DNA from: Verrucomicrobiia bacterium
GTDB taxonomy: Bacteria; Verrucomicrobiota; Verrucomicrobiia; Opitutales; Cerasicoccaceae
DNA: 64,000 nt
Assembly: GCA_030425485.1 (NCBI GenBank)
Contig: JAUIAM010000010.1
Coordinates: 51,816-115,815 of the forward strand
Reading direction: 5' to 3'
Positions 1-10,114 of the stretch are shown here, one piece after another (position 1 is the stretch's first letter; every line of letters begins with the position of its first letter). The translations under genes were made by a program, and so were the position numbers. The notes beneath the pieces are model-generated. The model was not told the DNA's origin. It ran no database searches and was given only the letters and a program-made list of their open reading frames with translations.

Positions 1-855
1 AGTGGGGCCGTGGTGGATGGCTTTCCCCGCACCAAGGTGCAGGTGGAGTGTCTCAAGATGCTTTACAACAAGCTCAACGGCCTCCGTGCCCGCCACGTGG
101 ACACCATGCTCTCGCGGCGCTTCGTCAAGCCACACTTCCACATCCTCGTGCTCTTCATCGACGAGGAGGAGAGCGTCAAGCGCCAGCTCCTGCGCGGTCG
201 CAAGGCCATGGCGCACAACCGCGAGGTCGAGCTCTCCGGTGTGGGCGAAATCATCGAAGTACGCAAAACCGACCTCGAAGAGGAGGCCGCCCGCAACCGC
301 TACCGTACCTTTAAGGAAAAGACCTACGAGGCCCTGCAAACCCTGCGCGACGTCTTTTTCTATCACTACATTAACGCGCACGGCAGCATCCAGGATGTGC
401 GCGAGCGTATCATTAACGAGCTCAAGTACCAGAGTTCGCTTGAGCTGGAAGAGGGTACGTTTGACCGCATTTCCTCCATCCCGCTGGCCAGTTCGATCGT
501 CGTCCATGCACGTCAGGAGCTGGTCAAGCGCCTCGATGGTTACGAGCAGCAGGAGCCCGAAGTGTTCAGCCGCGTCGTAACCCTGACCCGCGAGAAGTTT
601 ATCCCGATTGTGGTGCGCCACGCCATCTCCGGCCATGCCATCGTCAACAGCGAGGATGAGGTTTTCGACAACCCGCTGGCTTCGGCCATGCTGATCGATA
701 TCTTCTCCGAGCGCGGTTTTCACGCCACGGTAGACATCCAGCGCGAGGAAATCCCCGACAGCGTAGATCCTAAGACGTTCAAGATTCAGACGCGGTCCAA
801 GCGCGTCGTGCGCGTGCACATCAATTTCCCCGGCAGCGAAATCCGTCGCGGGTAG
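1..855 (+). CDS. nucleoside monophosphate kinase (adenylate kinase-like), 5' partial
   Basis: The reading frame is open from base 1 and enters with [14 protein letters not shown], which matches the GFPRT motif of adenylate kinases that holds the nucleotide monophosphate. The P-loop part lies before the window. The rest (about 284 residues) is longer than the usual tail of Adk and contains a LID-like segment with many charged residues, then a C-terminal region of about 150 residues that I do not recognise. The expected role is phosphoryl transfer between ATP and a nucleoside monophosphate in the cytoplasm. The family is seen from the motif; the substrate is inferred. Confidence 0.7.
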   Translation, partial: SGAVVDGFPRTKVQVECLKMLYNKLNGLRARHVDTMLSRRFVKPHFHILVLFIDEEESVKRQLLRGRKAMAHNREVELSGVGEIIEVRKTDLEEEAARNRYRTFKEKTYEALQTLRDVFFYHYINAHGSIQDVRERIINELKYQSSLELEEGTFDRISSIPLASSIVVHARQELVKRLDGYEQQEPEVFSRVVTLTREKFIPIVVRHAISGHAIVNSEDEVFDNPLASAMLIDIFSERGFHATVDIQREEIPDSVDPKTFKIQTRSKRVVRVHINFPGSEIRRG

Positions 856-1030
856 AAAGTTACGGTGTCGGTTCTCCAAGCCCACGGTTTGCCGTGGTGT
901 GTGTTTGCCTGAACGGCTCCCCGGCGGTGTTCGTTGAAGCCAACGCACCCGGCACTCCAGGTTGGCGAATTTTGTGTGGCGCATGATTTAACTTTTGAAC
1001 TTTCGCCCATTCAAACCTACGTACTTAGCT

Positions 1031-2143
1031 ATGGATCCCCGTTATAACGACCTCGCCGCAGTCCTCACTGGCTTTTCCTGTGCCCTGAAAAAGGGAGAGC
1101 ACGTCCTGATCGACGCCTACGACATCCCCGAGCAGATGGTCGTGGCGCTGATCCGCGCAGCCCGCAAGCGCCGGGCCATCCCCCACGTGCTCGAGCACAG
1201 TGCCCGCGTCATGCGCGAGTTGATCCGCAACGGCAAGCGTGAGCAGTTCGACGAGCTGGCTCGGGTCGAGCTCCAGCGGATGCAGAAGATGGACGCCTAC
1301 ATCGCCGTGCGCGGCTCGCACAACATCTTTGAGTCCAGCGACGTGGACTCCAAAAACATGGCCGACTACATGTCTGCCATGAAGCCCGTGCTCGACCACC
1401 GCGTAGCCAAGACCAAATGGGTCGTGCTGCGCTGGCCCACTGCGGCGATGGCTCAGCAGGCCATGATGAGCACCGAGGCCTTCGAGGACTTTTACTTCCG
1501 CGTCTGCACGCAGGACTTTGCCCGCATGAAGCCCGGCATGGCCGCACTCAAACGCCTCATGGAGCGCACGGACGAGGTCCACATCAAGGGCCCCGGCACC
1601 GACCTGCGCTTCTCCATCAAGGGCATGTCCGCCATCCCCTGCGGCGGCGACCGCAACATCCCCGACGGCGAGGTCTTTACCGCGCCGATCCGCGACAGCG
1701 TCGAGGGCGTCATCGCCTACAACGCTCCCACCGTTTACCAGGGTGTGTCCTTTGACAACGTGCGCCTCGTTTTCGAGAAGGGCAAAATCGTCGAGGCCAC
1801 CTCCAGCAATACCAAGAAGCTGAACGAGATTCTGGATTCTGATGAAGGCGCGCGCTACATCGGCGAGTTCGCCATCGGTTTCAATCCACACATCAAGGAG
1901 CCCATGCGCGACATTCTCTTTGACGAAAAAATCGCCGGCTCCTTCCACTTCACGCCCGGTCAGGCCTACGATATCGCCGACAACGGCAACCGCTCCCAAG
2001 TGCACTGGGACCTCGTCAACATCCAGCGCAAGGAGTGGGGCGGCGGTGAGATTTTCTTCGACGGAAAACTCATCCGCGAGGACGGTGTCTTTCTACCCAA
2101 AGCCCTGCATAAACTCAACCCCGACTACCTGCTCGGCGAGTAG
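1031..2143 (+). CDS. aminopeptidase, M29 (thermophilic metalloaminopeptidase) family
   Basis: A 370-residue cytoplasmic protein close to the usual M29 length (about 370-410). The family ligands of the two-metal site can be read in order: Glu in [11 protein letters not shown], Glu in [10 protein letters not shown], His and Tyr in [12 protein letters not shown], and His and Asp in SQVHWDLV. Such enzymes release N-terminal residues from peptides. I chose the ATG at 1031; a TTG at 995 would add 12 residues with no family similarity. Thirteen bases separate its stop from the adenosine deaminase family gene, so the two are probably co-transcribed. Confidence 0.88.
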   Translation: MDPRYNDLAAVLTGFSCALKKGEHVLIDAYDIPEQMVVALIRAARKRRAIPHVLEHSARVMRELIRNGKREQFDELARVELQRMQKMDAYIAVRGSHNIFESSDVDSKNMADYMSAMKPVLDHRVAKTKWVVLRWPTAAMAQQAMMSTEAFEDFYFRVCTQDFARMKPGMAALKRLMERTDEVHIKGPGTDLRFSIKGMSAIPCGGDRNIPDGEVFTAPIRDSVEGVIAYNAPTVYQGVSFDNVRLVFEKGKIVEATSSNTKKLNEILDSDEGARYIGEFAIGFNPHIKEPMRDILFDEKIAGSFHFTPGQAYDIADNGNRSQVHWDLVNIQRKEWGGGEIFFDGKLIREDGVFLPKALHKLNPDYLLGE

Positions 2144-2156
2144 TAGCCTGCTGGCG

Positions 2157-3149
2157 ATGCCTGATTTAACCATGAAAGACTTTATCCAATCGCTGCCCAA
2201 GACCGAGACGCACCTGCACATGGAGGGAGCGCTGCCGTGGGACTTCATGCGTGAGCTCGACGGTGAAAAATACGCCGTGCCGCCTGCCTCCTGGGAGGAC
2301 GGGTACAAGTTTCGCGACTTCGCCCACTTCGAGCAGCAGCTGCTCGGTCACGCGCTCGAGTGGTACACCACGCCCGAGCGTTACCACCGTGCCGCAGCAA
2401 AAGTGTTCGCCGATCTGGCGGCGCAAAACTGCAAGTACGTCGAGACGAGCTTCGCCAGTGGGGTGATGGAATTCCTCGGCGTCGATGGCAAGGGCATCGT
2501 TGAGGCGATCAACGCCGCCGCACCCGAGGGCATGGAGGTGCGCGTCTTTCTTGGCATCCATCACGGCGGCTTAAACGAGGCCATGCTCCCGCGGCTGGAC
2601 GAGGCCCTGGGCTGGGATGGTCTTGCGGGGATTGACCTGCACGGGGTGGAGGAGATACCGGTGGGCGAGCCCGAGATTCAATTTTGGAAAAAAGCCCGCG
2701 CGGCGGGGAAGTTTACCAAGGCGCACGCGGGCGAATTCATGGGGGCAGAGTTTGTGCGTTGGGCCATCGAGGAGCTTGGCGCGCAGCGCATCGAGCACGG
2801 CATACGCGCGATCGAAGACCCGGCGGTGGTCGAGCTCATCAAGGAGCGTGGCTTGACGCTCGATGTTTGCCCGATCAGCAACGTCAAACTCATGCCGGGC
2901 ATCACGGCGAGCAACCACCCCATACGCGAGCTCTTCGACGCCGGGGTAAAATGCACCGTGAGTACGGATGATCCGCTTGTATTCGGGAATCAACTCGTGC
3001 AGGAGTATGCCATGCTGCATCAGGCGCGGGGCTTTACCGAGGCAGAACTGGTACGGATTGCGCGTGCGGGTTTCGAGGCTGCGCTGATGTGTGATGCGCA
3101 CAAGCAGCCGTTCCTCGATCAACTCGACGCGGTTTCGTGTAGTGCCTGA
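2157..3149 (+). CDS. add: adenosine deaminase family protein
   Basis: A 330-residue amidohydrolase with the metal-binding HxH near the N-terminus (TETHLHMEGAL), the catalytic HAGE motif (TKAHAGEF), RIEHGIRA, CPISNVKL and the STDDP motif that completes the zinc site. These are the diagnostic motifs of the adenosine/AMP deaminase family. The reaction is hydrolytic deamination of adenosine or a related adenine compound; adenine deaminase or 6-aminodeoxyfutalosine deaminase are alternatives that the motifs alone cannot exclude. A second ATG at 2172 is also possible. The stop overlaps the GTG start of the following rluD-like gene by 8 bases. Confidence 0.85.
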   Translation: MPDLTMKDFIQSLPKTETHLHMEGALPWDFMRELDGEKYAVPPASWEDGYKFRDFAHFEQQLLGHALEWYTTPERYHRAAAKVFADLAAQNCKYVETSFASGVMEFLGVDGKGIVEAINAAAPEGMEVRVFLGIHHGGLNEAMLPRLDEALGWDGLAGIDLHGVEEIPVGEPEIQFWKKARAAGKFTKAHAGEFMGAEFVRWAIEELGAQRIEHGIRAIEDPAVVELIKERGLTLDVCPISNVKLMPGITASNHPIRELFDAGVKCTVSTDDPLVFGNQLVQEYAMLHQARGFTEAELVRIARAGFEAALMCDAHKQPFLDQLDAVSCSA

Positions 3150-4068
3150 GTCGATACAGTTTCTGGTCCCTGAGGGAGTCGAACGCCAGCGCGCCGACGT
3201 TGTTCTGGCGGAGAATTTCCCCAACTTCAGCCGCTCACAGCTTCAGAAAAGCTTCGATCGCGGTCAGGTGTTCATCGGTGGAGAAAAGGTGAAGAAAAAG
3301 CACCCTGTGGATACGGGCGACGTGCTACGCCTCGTCCTGCCGACACCGCCTCCGACCAGTGTCGAGCCCGTTGACCTGGGGCTGGAGCTGCTCTACGACG
3401 ACGAACACCTGGCCGTCACGGTAAAGCCCTGCGGGCTCATCACGCACCCCGGGGCAGGCATCGAGGGGCCCACGCTTTGCCACGGCATGATGCACGCAAC
3501 GGGTGGAGAGCTGAGCCGCGCTTCGGGTGATCTCCGCCCGGGGGTGGTGCACCGTCTGGATAAGGAGACGACAGGGCTGATTGCCTTTGCCAAGACCGAT
3601 GAGGCGTTCTTCAAACTGGTCGAGGCCTTCTCCTCGCGCAGCATCCGAAAAGAGTACCTGGCACTGGTCTCACGCTGCCCGGAGCTGGACAGCGGATCGG
3701 TCAAGGAGCCCATCGACAGGCACCCCGTCAACCGCACCAGGATGGCGGTCATCGAGCACGGGAAGCCCTCGCACACGGACTGGCAGGTCGTCGAGCGGAT
3801 AGGGGACAACGCGCTCGTGCGCTGCTTTCTCCACACCGGGCGCACGCACCAGATACGGGTTCACCTCAGCCATATTGGTTACCCCATCGTGGGTGACAGC
3901 ACCTATGGCTACCGTCCGCGAGAGGGCGAGGAGGCCCCGTCACACTTTTATTTGCACGCCGCGCTGCTCGGGCTGGCGCACCCCATCACCGGGGAGGACT
4001 TGCTCTTCGAGGCACCCCTGCCTGAGGCTTTCGAAGCAGAGCTGGACAAGCGACGCCGGGCCTCGTAG
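3142..4068 (+). CDS. rluD: pseudouridine synthase, RluD/RluA family with S4 domain
   Basis: About 308 residues. An S4-type RNA-binding region lies at roughly residues 10-70 (RADVVLAENFPNFSRSQLQ), followed by the synthase domain with the catalytic aspartate in HRLDKETTGL and the late motif RTHQIRVHLSHIGYPIVGD. RluD modifies 23S rRNA helix 69 in other bacteria; this target is inferred from the domain pair. The start is GTG at 3142, inside the end of the deaminase gene, so translation is probably coupled. No upstream ATG keeps family similarity. Confidence 0.88.
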   Translation: MPESIQFLVPEGVERQRADVVLAENFPNFSRSQLQKSFDRGQVFIGGEKVKKKHPVDTGDVLRLVLPTPPPTSVEPVDLGLELLYDDEHLAVTVKPCGLITHPGAGIEGPTLCHGMMHATGGELSRASGDLRPGVVHRLDKETTGLIAFAKTDEAFFKLVEAFSSRSIRKEYLALVSRCPELDSGSVKEPIDRHPVNRTRMAVIEHGKPSHTDWQVVERIGDNALVRCFLHTGRTHQIRVHLSHIGYPIVGDSTYGYRPREGEEAPSHFYLHAALLGLAHPITGEDLLFEAPLPEAFEAELDKRRRAS

Positions 4069-4077
4069 AACGCTTCC

Positions 4078-4461
4078 ATGACGCGCCTGCTTTTATCTCT
4101 GCCCTTGGTGCTGCTCTTATGTGGCGGCTGCACGACGAGCGAAGTTAAACCCGCGCCTGCCACCCGGGTGACCTATGAGGATACAAGCGGCGACCTGACT
4201 GCGACGCGCTTTGCTGTGCTGGGCATGCAGGTCGAAAAGCTGGCCACGGCCATGCGAGACCCTTCCGAACCCGGCGCGATGGACGCCGTGCTGGCCCTGG
4301 GGCTGGATACGCGCTACTATCCGATGGTGCGTGGTTGGCTAGCCTACGAGCTGGTCGCTACCGAGAGCATTATTGAGGCGAACAAACCGGTAAAGTACCA
4401 GCACCTTGAGCTCCGGAAAGAGTTCCTGCAGGAGGCGATCCGGCGAATTGACCTGGAGTAG
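4078..4461 (+). CDS. small lipoprotein of unknown function
   Basis: A 127-residue protein with a hydrophobic signal peptide ending in the lipobox LCGGC, so it should be cut and lipidated at the cysteine and anchored in the envelope. The mature part is charged, largely helical in appearance and contains no domain that I recognise. It begins 9 bases after the rluD-like gene and may be transcribed with it. Confidence 0.7.
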   Translation: MTRLLLSLPLVLLLCGGCTTSEVKPAPATRVTYEDTSGDLTATRFAVLGMQVEKLATAMRDPSEPGAMDAVLALGLDTRYYPMVRGWLAYELVATESIIEANKPVKYQHLELRKEFLQEAIRRIDLE

Positions 4462-4482
4462 GGGAGCCCGCCGATTCAGAGC

Positions 4483-5421
4483 CTACTCGGCGTCGTGCTC
4501 ACGGACGAGTCCGTTTTCCTCACAGCGGCCACATTCGAGCTGAAGCGTCACGTGATTGATGCCAAAGTGCTCGTGTAGTGCTTTTTCGATACGGTCAAGC
4601 AGTGGCATCGTGTCGCTGACTTTTAAGTCGCCAGTGACTTCCACATGCGCTTCAAAGTGGACGTTCTGCTCGTTTAGCGCCCACAGGTGCGCGTGGTGGA
4701 TGTTGACCACGCCCTCATGCTTCATAATGGCTGCGCTGACTTCCTCCAGCCCTGGCTCATCGGGAGCCGCCATCATGAGGACTTTGGAAGCCTTCCAGAC
4801 AATGGACCAACTGGCACGAATCAACCACAACGAGATGATGACGGTAAGCAAGGGGTCGATCCACACCGCGTTTTCCCAGATCATGATGGCAATGCCTCCG
4901 AGGATGACCCCGACGCTGACAAACGCGTCGCTGATGACGTGCAGGTACGCGGCCCGCATGTTCAGGTTTTCCTTGGCCCCCTTTTGCAGGAGGATAGTAT
5001 TGACGATATTGGCGATGAGGCCAATCGCCGCCACCCCTGCCATGATGCCGGGCTGGACCTGCTCCGGGTGGATGAAGCGCACCGCGGCCTCATAGAGCAG
5101 CCACACACTGATGCCGATCAGGATGCCGGAGTTGAGCACCGCAGCCATGATCTCGGCTCGCTTCAGGCCGAAGGTAAAGCTCATGGTGCTCTTGCGGTCG
5201 CCGAGCTTGAGCGCGAAAAAACTGATAACCAGCGCGAGCGAATCCGTCACCGTGTGCATGGCGTCCGAGATCAGCGCGAGGCTGCCCGAGATGATGCCAC
5301 CGATGACCTGAGCTACAGTGATGACCATGCTGATGAGCATGGCCTGTAGCAAACGCTTGCGCGGCACTGCAGGCGGCGCGTGGCTGTGCCCATGTCCATG
5401 ACTATGGCCGTGATCGTGCAT
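4483..5421 (-). CDS. czcD: cation diffusion facilitator (CDF) zinc/cobalt exporter
   Basis: A 312-residue inner-membrane protein with a His-rich start (MHDHGHSHGHGHSH), six predicted membrane segments and a C-terminal cytoplasmic domain (EVSAAIMKHEGVVNIHHAHLW) typical of CDF dimers. The transport-site acidic residues are seen in LISDAMHTVTDS and HVISDAFVSVG. It should exchange Zn(II) or a similar cation for protons. It is a chromosomal copy, separate from the two other CDF genes in the mobile region, and converges on the lipoprotein gene. Confidence 0.9.
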   Translation of the reverse strand: MHDHGHSHGHGHSHAPPAVPRKRLLQAMLISMVITVAQVIGGIISGSLALISDAMHTVTDSLALVISFFALKLGDRKSTMSFTFGLKRAEIMAAVLNSGILIGISVWLLYEAAVRFIHPEQVQPGIMAGVAAIGLIANIVNTILLQKGAKENLNMRAAYLHVISDAFVSVGVILGGIAIMIWENAVWIDPLLTVIISLWLIRASWSIVWKASKVLMMAAPDEPGLEEVSAAIMKHEGVVNIHHAHLWALNEQNVHFEAHVEVTGDLKVSDTMPLLDRIEKALHEHFGINHVTLQLECGRCEENGLVREHDAE

Positions 5422-5584
5422 CTTGCGGCGAGCCTAGAACATACCTGCCAGCGTTAGCGATTATATTCTGGAAATAGAATGCGCGGTGGCGACTCCTATG
5501 CAGGAGCGGGGCGACACAGAGCCCTAAAATGGCATTGGCAATCCCGGATATTGGACTATGATGACGCGCTTTATCTTTTACCCT

Positions 5585-6859
5585 ATGAAATCACTTTTCG
5601 CTTCCATCCTCATCGCACTATCTCCGCTGGGCCTGAGCGCCTTTGATGCCTCGTCGGCTGACGATGGGCTTTATGCGGTCTTCACTGTTTCGGGTGGAGT
5701 GAGTGGCGAATTCACGCTACGCCTGAACTACGAGGAGGTTCCCCTCACGGTGGCGAGCTTTGTCGGGCTGGCCGAGGGCAGTATCCCGTGGCTCGACTTC
5801 AATACCGGGGCGGTCATGCACAACACACCTTACTACGATGGCATCATCTTTCACCGCGTGGCCCAGGGGGTTGTCATCCAGGCGGGCTCGCCCAACGGCC
5901 AGGGTAGCGACAGTCCCGGCTATGCCTTTCCAGATGAAATCAATGCCGATCTCATGCACGATACAGCTGGAGTGGTTTCGATGGCAAACTCCGGCTTGAA
6001 CACCAACGGCAGCCAGTTCTTTATCACGCTCAAGGATACCCATGGGCTTGACGGCAAGCACGCCGTCTTCGGCGAGGTCGCCGAGGGCATGGATATCGTT
6101 AACGCCATTGGCGCGGTGGACGTCACCCCGAGAAGTCCGCTCGATCCCACGGACGGGAAACCCATCGTGGAAATCGTGATCGAGATGGTCGACATCGTGC
6201 GCGTGGGAGCCTTGGCGCAGGCCTTTGATGCGACTGCATGGCAGGTGCCTGTGGTGCAAAACGCCGAGCCCACACTGGAGTATGACGCAGCAAACAAACT
6301 GTTGCTACTCAGCTTCGATCGCATCCAAACCGGTGACTACCATTTCTTCGGTGCGATCTCCTTCGAGAATTGGATCTACTTTGATGATGTCCCCAAGACC
6401 TACGCAGCGCCCGGGCCTATAACTTTTAACATGACTGCAGATCTCGAGGCATATGGTTTTGTCATGTACAGAATTGCAGAAGTTGCCTCGCCGCCCTGGA
6501 ACGATATGACTGGGGCAGCTCTCGCCGTTGACCTTGATGGAATGGACGCATTCGAAGTGCAGTTTGATAGTGTCGGAGAAGGGGCATATATGGTCGAGGG
6601 AAGCGAGCCTGTCTCTGTTTACTACCAGTGGTACGAGGTGGGTGAGCTTGTACAGCTACTCGTTTACGAGCAAGATACTCCCTACACTCTTTCACCATTA
6701 CAAATCTACTTTAACCTGAACGACGGACACAGCGGCACCGCATTTTCCCGTGTGCTCAGCTCTTATGTTGGCAGTGTTGATGATCCGGGATACACCGCCG
6801 ATCATAACGCAACAGGCGCCTTTACCTTTACGCCCGCTTTGCCCGTTTCGGTGCAATAA
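5585..6859 (+). CDS. secreted cyclophilin-type peptidyl-prolyl isomerase with C-terminal extension
   Basis: A signal peptide (residues 1-18, MKSLFASILIALSPLGLSAF) is followed by a cyclophilin domain of about 180 residues with IFHRVAQGVVIQAGSP, NGSQFFITLKD and LDGKHAVFGEV, the active-site core of the family. About 220 further residues form a beta-rich region of unknown role. It probably acts on proteins outside the cytoplasm. I preferred the ATG at 5585 because it starts directly at the signal peptide; an ATG at 5558 would add nine residues. The C-terminal part is less GC-rich than the cyclophilin domain. Confidence 0.85.
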   Translation: MKSLFASILIALSPLGLSAFDASSADDGLYAVFTVSGGVSGEFTLRLNYEEVPLTVASFVGLAEGSIPWLDFNTGAVMHNTPYYDGIIFHRVAQGVVIQAGSPNGQGSDSPGYAFPDEINADLMHDTAGVVSMANSGLNTNGSQFFITLKDTHGLDGKHAVFGEVAEGMDIVNAIGAVDVTPRSPLDPTDGKPIVEIVIEMVDIVRVGALAQAFDATAWQVPVVQNAEPTLEYDAANKLLLLSFDRIQTGDYHFFGAISFENWIYFDDVPKTYAAPGPITFNMTADLEAYGFVMYRIAEVASPPWNDMTGAALAVDLDGMDAFEVQFDSVGEGAYMVEGSEPVSVYYQWYEVGELVQLLVYEQDTPYTLSPLQIYFNLNDGHSGTAFSRVLSSYVGSVDDPGYTADHNATGAFTFTPALPVSVQ

Positions 6860-6934
6860 GATTAAATGCGGACGGGGACATCGCCCTGAAACTGTGCTTG
6901 CCAGGATTTGCGTGAACGGCCCGCTATGTTTCGC

Positions 6935-7264
6935 CTATGCCCCCTCGGGCTTAGCAGCAGCCTGAGCTTCGTCGGCGTAGCGGCGCAGGTGCTTGTCCAC
7001 GAGGAAGGGGCCAAAGGGGATCAGGGCGGCGACGAAAAACATCGCTCCACGCTTGAGGCTCCAGTCCGCCAACTGCATGGCCAGCCAGAGCAGCACGATA
7101 AAGCCGATGAAGAGCACCCCGTGGGCCCAGCCAACGACTTTGACCGCCTCCGGGATGTCGCCCAGGTATTTGAGCGGCATAGCAATGCCGAGCAGGAGCA
7201 GGAAGGAAATCCCTTCGATGATCCCGACGATTCGGAGGCGATGAATAGCTTTAACCGGACACAT
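6935..7264 (-). CDS. DUF3817 membrane protein
   Basis: A 109-residue protein with about three membrane segments. The sequence IVGIIEGISFLLLLGIAMPL followed by KYLGDIPEAVKVVGWAHGVLF is characteristic of DUF3817 (YdzA-like) small inner-membrane proteins. No biochemical role is established. It stands alone, between two plus-strand genes. Confidence 0.8.
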   Translation of the reverse strand: MCPVKAIHRLRIVGIIEGISFLLLLGIAMPLKYLGDIPEAVKVVGWAHGVLFIGFIVLLWLAMQLADWSLKRGAMFFVAALIPFGPFLVDKHLRRYADEAQAAAKPEGA

Positions 7265-7366
7265 GCTTTGGGATGGAAAGCTACCTTTGCAATTCTGTCA
7301 AGGCCCTCCGGTCAAAGGGTCGCTTAGGGGTTGTTTCACCGCGGTGTCTGCTCGTAGGCTAAAGGC

Positions 7367-8257
7367 ATGATCCCGTCGATTCGCCACATTTCTGTCCTCG
7401 CCTTCGGTCTCTGCCTGATCGCACTTGTTACCAGCCCGATGCTTTCAGCACAGGAGCCCGTCGAGCCGGATGCATCCGAGTTGGAAAAGCTTGAGGAGCC
7501 CATGTATCGGCCACTGGTCGAGCGCTACATGCTGGACGAGATCAAGCTGCTGCGTCAGGAGCAGGTGCAGCTCCGCGCCGATGTCGTCCGCGAGCTGACT
7601 GCGACAGAGCTACGCATCTCCGACCGGGCACTGCGCTACACCTCTGACACGACAAACAACATCTTTTACATCATCACGGCGGCGGCCTCGCTGCTGGTGT
7701 TACTTGGCTGGCGCAGCCTGCGGGATGTCCGCGCTAATATCGAGTCGATCACCTCGGAGAAGCTTATTGAGGTGACGCACGAGTACGAAGAGCGCCTGGC
7801 CGAGATCGAGGCCAAGCTCAAGCGACGTTCCGAGCAGATCATCGCGACGCAGGAGAAGATCGCCGACACAAATCAGGTGCACTCGCTCTGGCTGCGGGCC
7901 GGGCTGGCCAAGAGCGAGGAGGAGAAAATCACCGTCTACGACCAGATACTGGAGCTCAAGCCCGACGACACCGAGGCACTGACCTACAAGGCCGACACGC
8001 TGCTCGAAATGGGTGAAGTCAAGTGGTCGCTCTCGCTCTGTAACAAGGCCATTGCGCTGGACGAGAACTATTCCCTGGCCTACTGGCAGCGCGCCTGCGC
8101 CCGCGCCCAGCTCGACCAGACCGACGAGGCCCTAGACGACATCGCAAAAGTCATCGAACTGACCGAAACCACCCGCGACGACATCGTGAACGAGAAGCAC
8201 CTCGCCAGCCTCCAAGACCACCCCCGCCTCAAAGCCATGCTCGACGGCATGAGCTAG
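7367..8257 (+). CDS. membrane-anchored TPR protein
   Basis: A 296-residue protein with a signal-like N-terminus (to about residue 29), a second hydrophobic segment near residues 100-115 (IFYIITAAASLLVLLGW), a coiled coil of charged heptads (residues about 118-170) and three tetratricopeptide-like repeats in the C-terminal third (AEIEAKL... then VYDQILELKPDDTEALTYKA, LCNKAIALDENYSLAYWQRA, ALDDIAKVIEL). TPR proteins act as scaffolds; the partner is unknown. It converges on thrS. Confidence 0.75.
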   Translation: MIPSIRHISVLAFGLCLIALVTSPMLSAQEPVEPDASELEKLEEPMYRPLVERYMLDEIKLLRQEQVQLRADVVRELTATELRISDRALRYTSDTTNNIFYIITAAASLLVLLGWRSLRDVRANIESITSEKLIEVTHEYEERLAEIEAKLKRRSEQIIATQEKIADTNQVHSLWLRAGLAKSEEEKITVYDQILELKPDDTEALTYKADTLLEMGEVKWSLSLCNKAIALDENYSLAYWQRACARAQLDQTDEALDDIAKVIELTETTRDDIVNEKHLASLQDHPRLKAMLDGMS

Positions 8258-8284
8258 GGGGGAGAACTAAAGGCCTGTATTTGC

Positions 8285-10114
8285 CTACCCCTCGGGGAGG
8301 GCCTTCGCAGTGACGGCTTTCTTGAGCTTCGCGATGGCGTCGTCGATGGGGCAGGTGGCTTCGAGGGACTTGCCGATGCGGGAGCGGATGGCGACCTGCC
8401 CGGCCTCGGCTTCACGCTCACCACAGACGAGCATCACGGGTACCTTGGCCAGCTCCGCACGGCGGATTTTCGCGCCGAGCTTTTCGTCGTGCTTGTCGAT
8501 GTTAGCCCGGAAGCCCGCGGCCTTGAGCTTGTTGACCAGCTCGGTGGCGTAGGCGTTGGTCTTGTCCGAAATGGGGAGCACGCGGATTTGCTCCGGGGCG
8601 AGCCAGAGCGGGAAATTGCCTGCGAAGTGCTCGATGAGGACGCCGCAGAATCGCTCCATCGAGCCGAAGGGCGCGCGGTGGATCATGACGGGGCGGTGCG
8701 GCTTGTTGTCCGCGCCGATGTACTCGAGCTCGAAGCGCTCGGGTAGGTTGTAGTCCACCTGCACGGTGCCGAGCTGCCACTCTCGCCCGATGACGTCCTT
8801 GACCACGAAGTCGATCTTCGGGCCGTAGAAGGCGGCCTCGCCGGGCTCTTCCGTGAAGGGCACGCCGAGGGTCTTGGCTACTTCGCGCAGGGCATTTTCG
8901 GCTTTGTCCCACTTTTCCGGGGCGCCGACGTACTTCGAGCTGTCGGGGTCGCGCAGGCCGACGCGCACGCGGTAGTCGCTCATGCCGAGCGTGTTAAAGA
9001 CGGTCTTGACCAGGCCGAGGCAGCCCTGGATTTCCTCCAGTAGCTGGTCTTCGGTGCAGAAGAGGTGGGCGTCGTCCTGGGTGAAGCCGCGGACGCGGGT
9101 CATGCCGTTTAGCTCGCCGGATTTTTCCCAGCGGTAAACGGTGCCAAACTCGGCTAGGCGCACGGGCAGGTCGCGGTAGGAGTGCGGGCTGCTCTTGAAA
9201 ATCTCGATGTGCATCGGGCAGTTCATCGGCTTGAGCATGAAGCCGTCGGCCTCGCCGGATTCGAGCTGGTTGGAGAGCTCGGCGCAGGAGCAACCGGACT
9301 CGCAGGCGGCGTCCAACTCGTCGCGCTCGGCGATGGCGGGGAACTGGCTCTCCTTGTAGTAGGGAAAATGGCCGCTGGTGCGGTAGAGCCCGAGCTTGCC
9401 AATGTGCGGGGTGAAGACCTGCTGGTAGCCGCTTTTGGTCAGCTCGGCGGAAATGAAGTCCTGGAGCTGCTGGCGGATGACCGCTCCGGCGGGCTTCCAG
9501 AGGATGAGCCCCTGGCCGACGGCGTCGGAAATCTCAAAAAGGCCCATCTCCTTGCCCAGCTTGCGGTGGTCGCGCTTTTTGGCCTCTTCCAGTCGCTCAA
9601 GGTATTCGGCCAGCTCTTCCTTACTCGGGAAAGCCGTGCCGTAGATGCGCTGGAGCTGCTTGTTCTTTTCGTCGCCGCGGTGGTAGGCACCGGCGATGCT
9701 GAGCAGCTTGTAGGCCTTGATCTTCTTCGTGTAGGGCACGTGGGTGCCAGCGCACAGGTCGAGGAACTCGCCGTTTTTATAAAAAGAAATCGCTTCGCCC
9801 TCGGGGATGTCGGCCAGACGCCCGAGTTTGTACTCGGCCTGTCCGAACTCGCGGATCATCTTCTCGGCTTCTTCGCGGGAGCACTCGACGCGCTCAAAGC
9901 GCTGGTTCTCCTTGATGACCTTCTTCATCTCGGTCTCGATGCGTTCGAGGTCCTCGGCGGTGAACTTGTGTTCGAGGTCGAAATCGTAGTAGAAACCGGT
10001 GTCTGTGGGCGGCCCGATGTCGAGCTTGGCCTCGGGGAAGAGGCGCAGCACAGCCGTGGCCAGCACGTGCGAGGTGGAGTGGCGGAGTTCTTCGAGCGGA
10101 GTCATCGCTTTCAT
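8285..10114 (-). CDS. thrS: threonyl-tRNA synthetase lacking the TGS domain
   Basis: A 609-residue class II synthetase. It begins directly at the editing (second N-terminal) domain with HSTSHVLATAV and DIGPPTDTGFYYDFD. The catalytic core holds GLILWKPAGAVIRQQLQ, MLKPMNCPMHI with the zinc-ligand cysteine, FGTVYRWEKSGELNGMTRVR (motif 2) and VMIHRAPFGSMERFCGVLIE (motif 3). A C-terminal anticodon-binding domain follows. It charges tRNA-Thr in the cytoplasm. The usual first 60-70 residues (TGS) are absent and not found upstream in another frame. Confidence 0.96.
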   Translation of the reverse strand: MKAMTPLEELRHSTSHVLATAVLRLFPEAKLDIGPPTDTGFYYDFDLEHKFTAEDLERIETEMKKVIKENQRFERVECSREEAEKMIREFGQAEYKLGRLADIPEGEAISFYKNGEFLDLCAGTHVPYTKKIKAYKLLSIAGAYHRGDEKNKQLQRIYGTAFPSKEELAEYLERLEEAKKRDHRKLGKEMGLFEISDAVGQGLILWKPAGAVIRQQLQDFISAELTKSGYQQVFTPHIGKLGLYRTSGHFPYYKESQFPAIAERDELDAACESGCSCAELSNQLESGEADGFMLKPMNCPMHIEIFKSSPHSYRDLPVRLAEFGTVYRWEKSGELNGMTRVRGFTQDDAHLFCTEDQLLEEIQGCLGLVKTVFNTLGMSDYRVRVGLRDPDSSKYVGAPEKWDKAENALREVAKTLGVPFTEEPGEAAFYGPKIDFVVKDVIGREWQLGTVQVDYNLPERFELEYIGADNKPHRPVMIHRAPFGSMERFCGVLIEHFAGNFPLWLAPEQIRVLPISDKTNAYATELVNKLKAAGFRANIDKHDEKLGAKIRRAELAKVPVMLVCGEREAEAGQVAIRSRIGKSLEATCPIDDAIAKLKKAVTAKALPEG

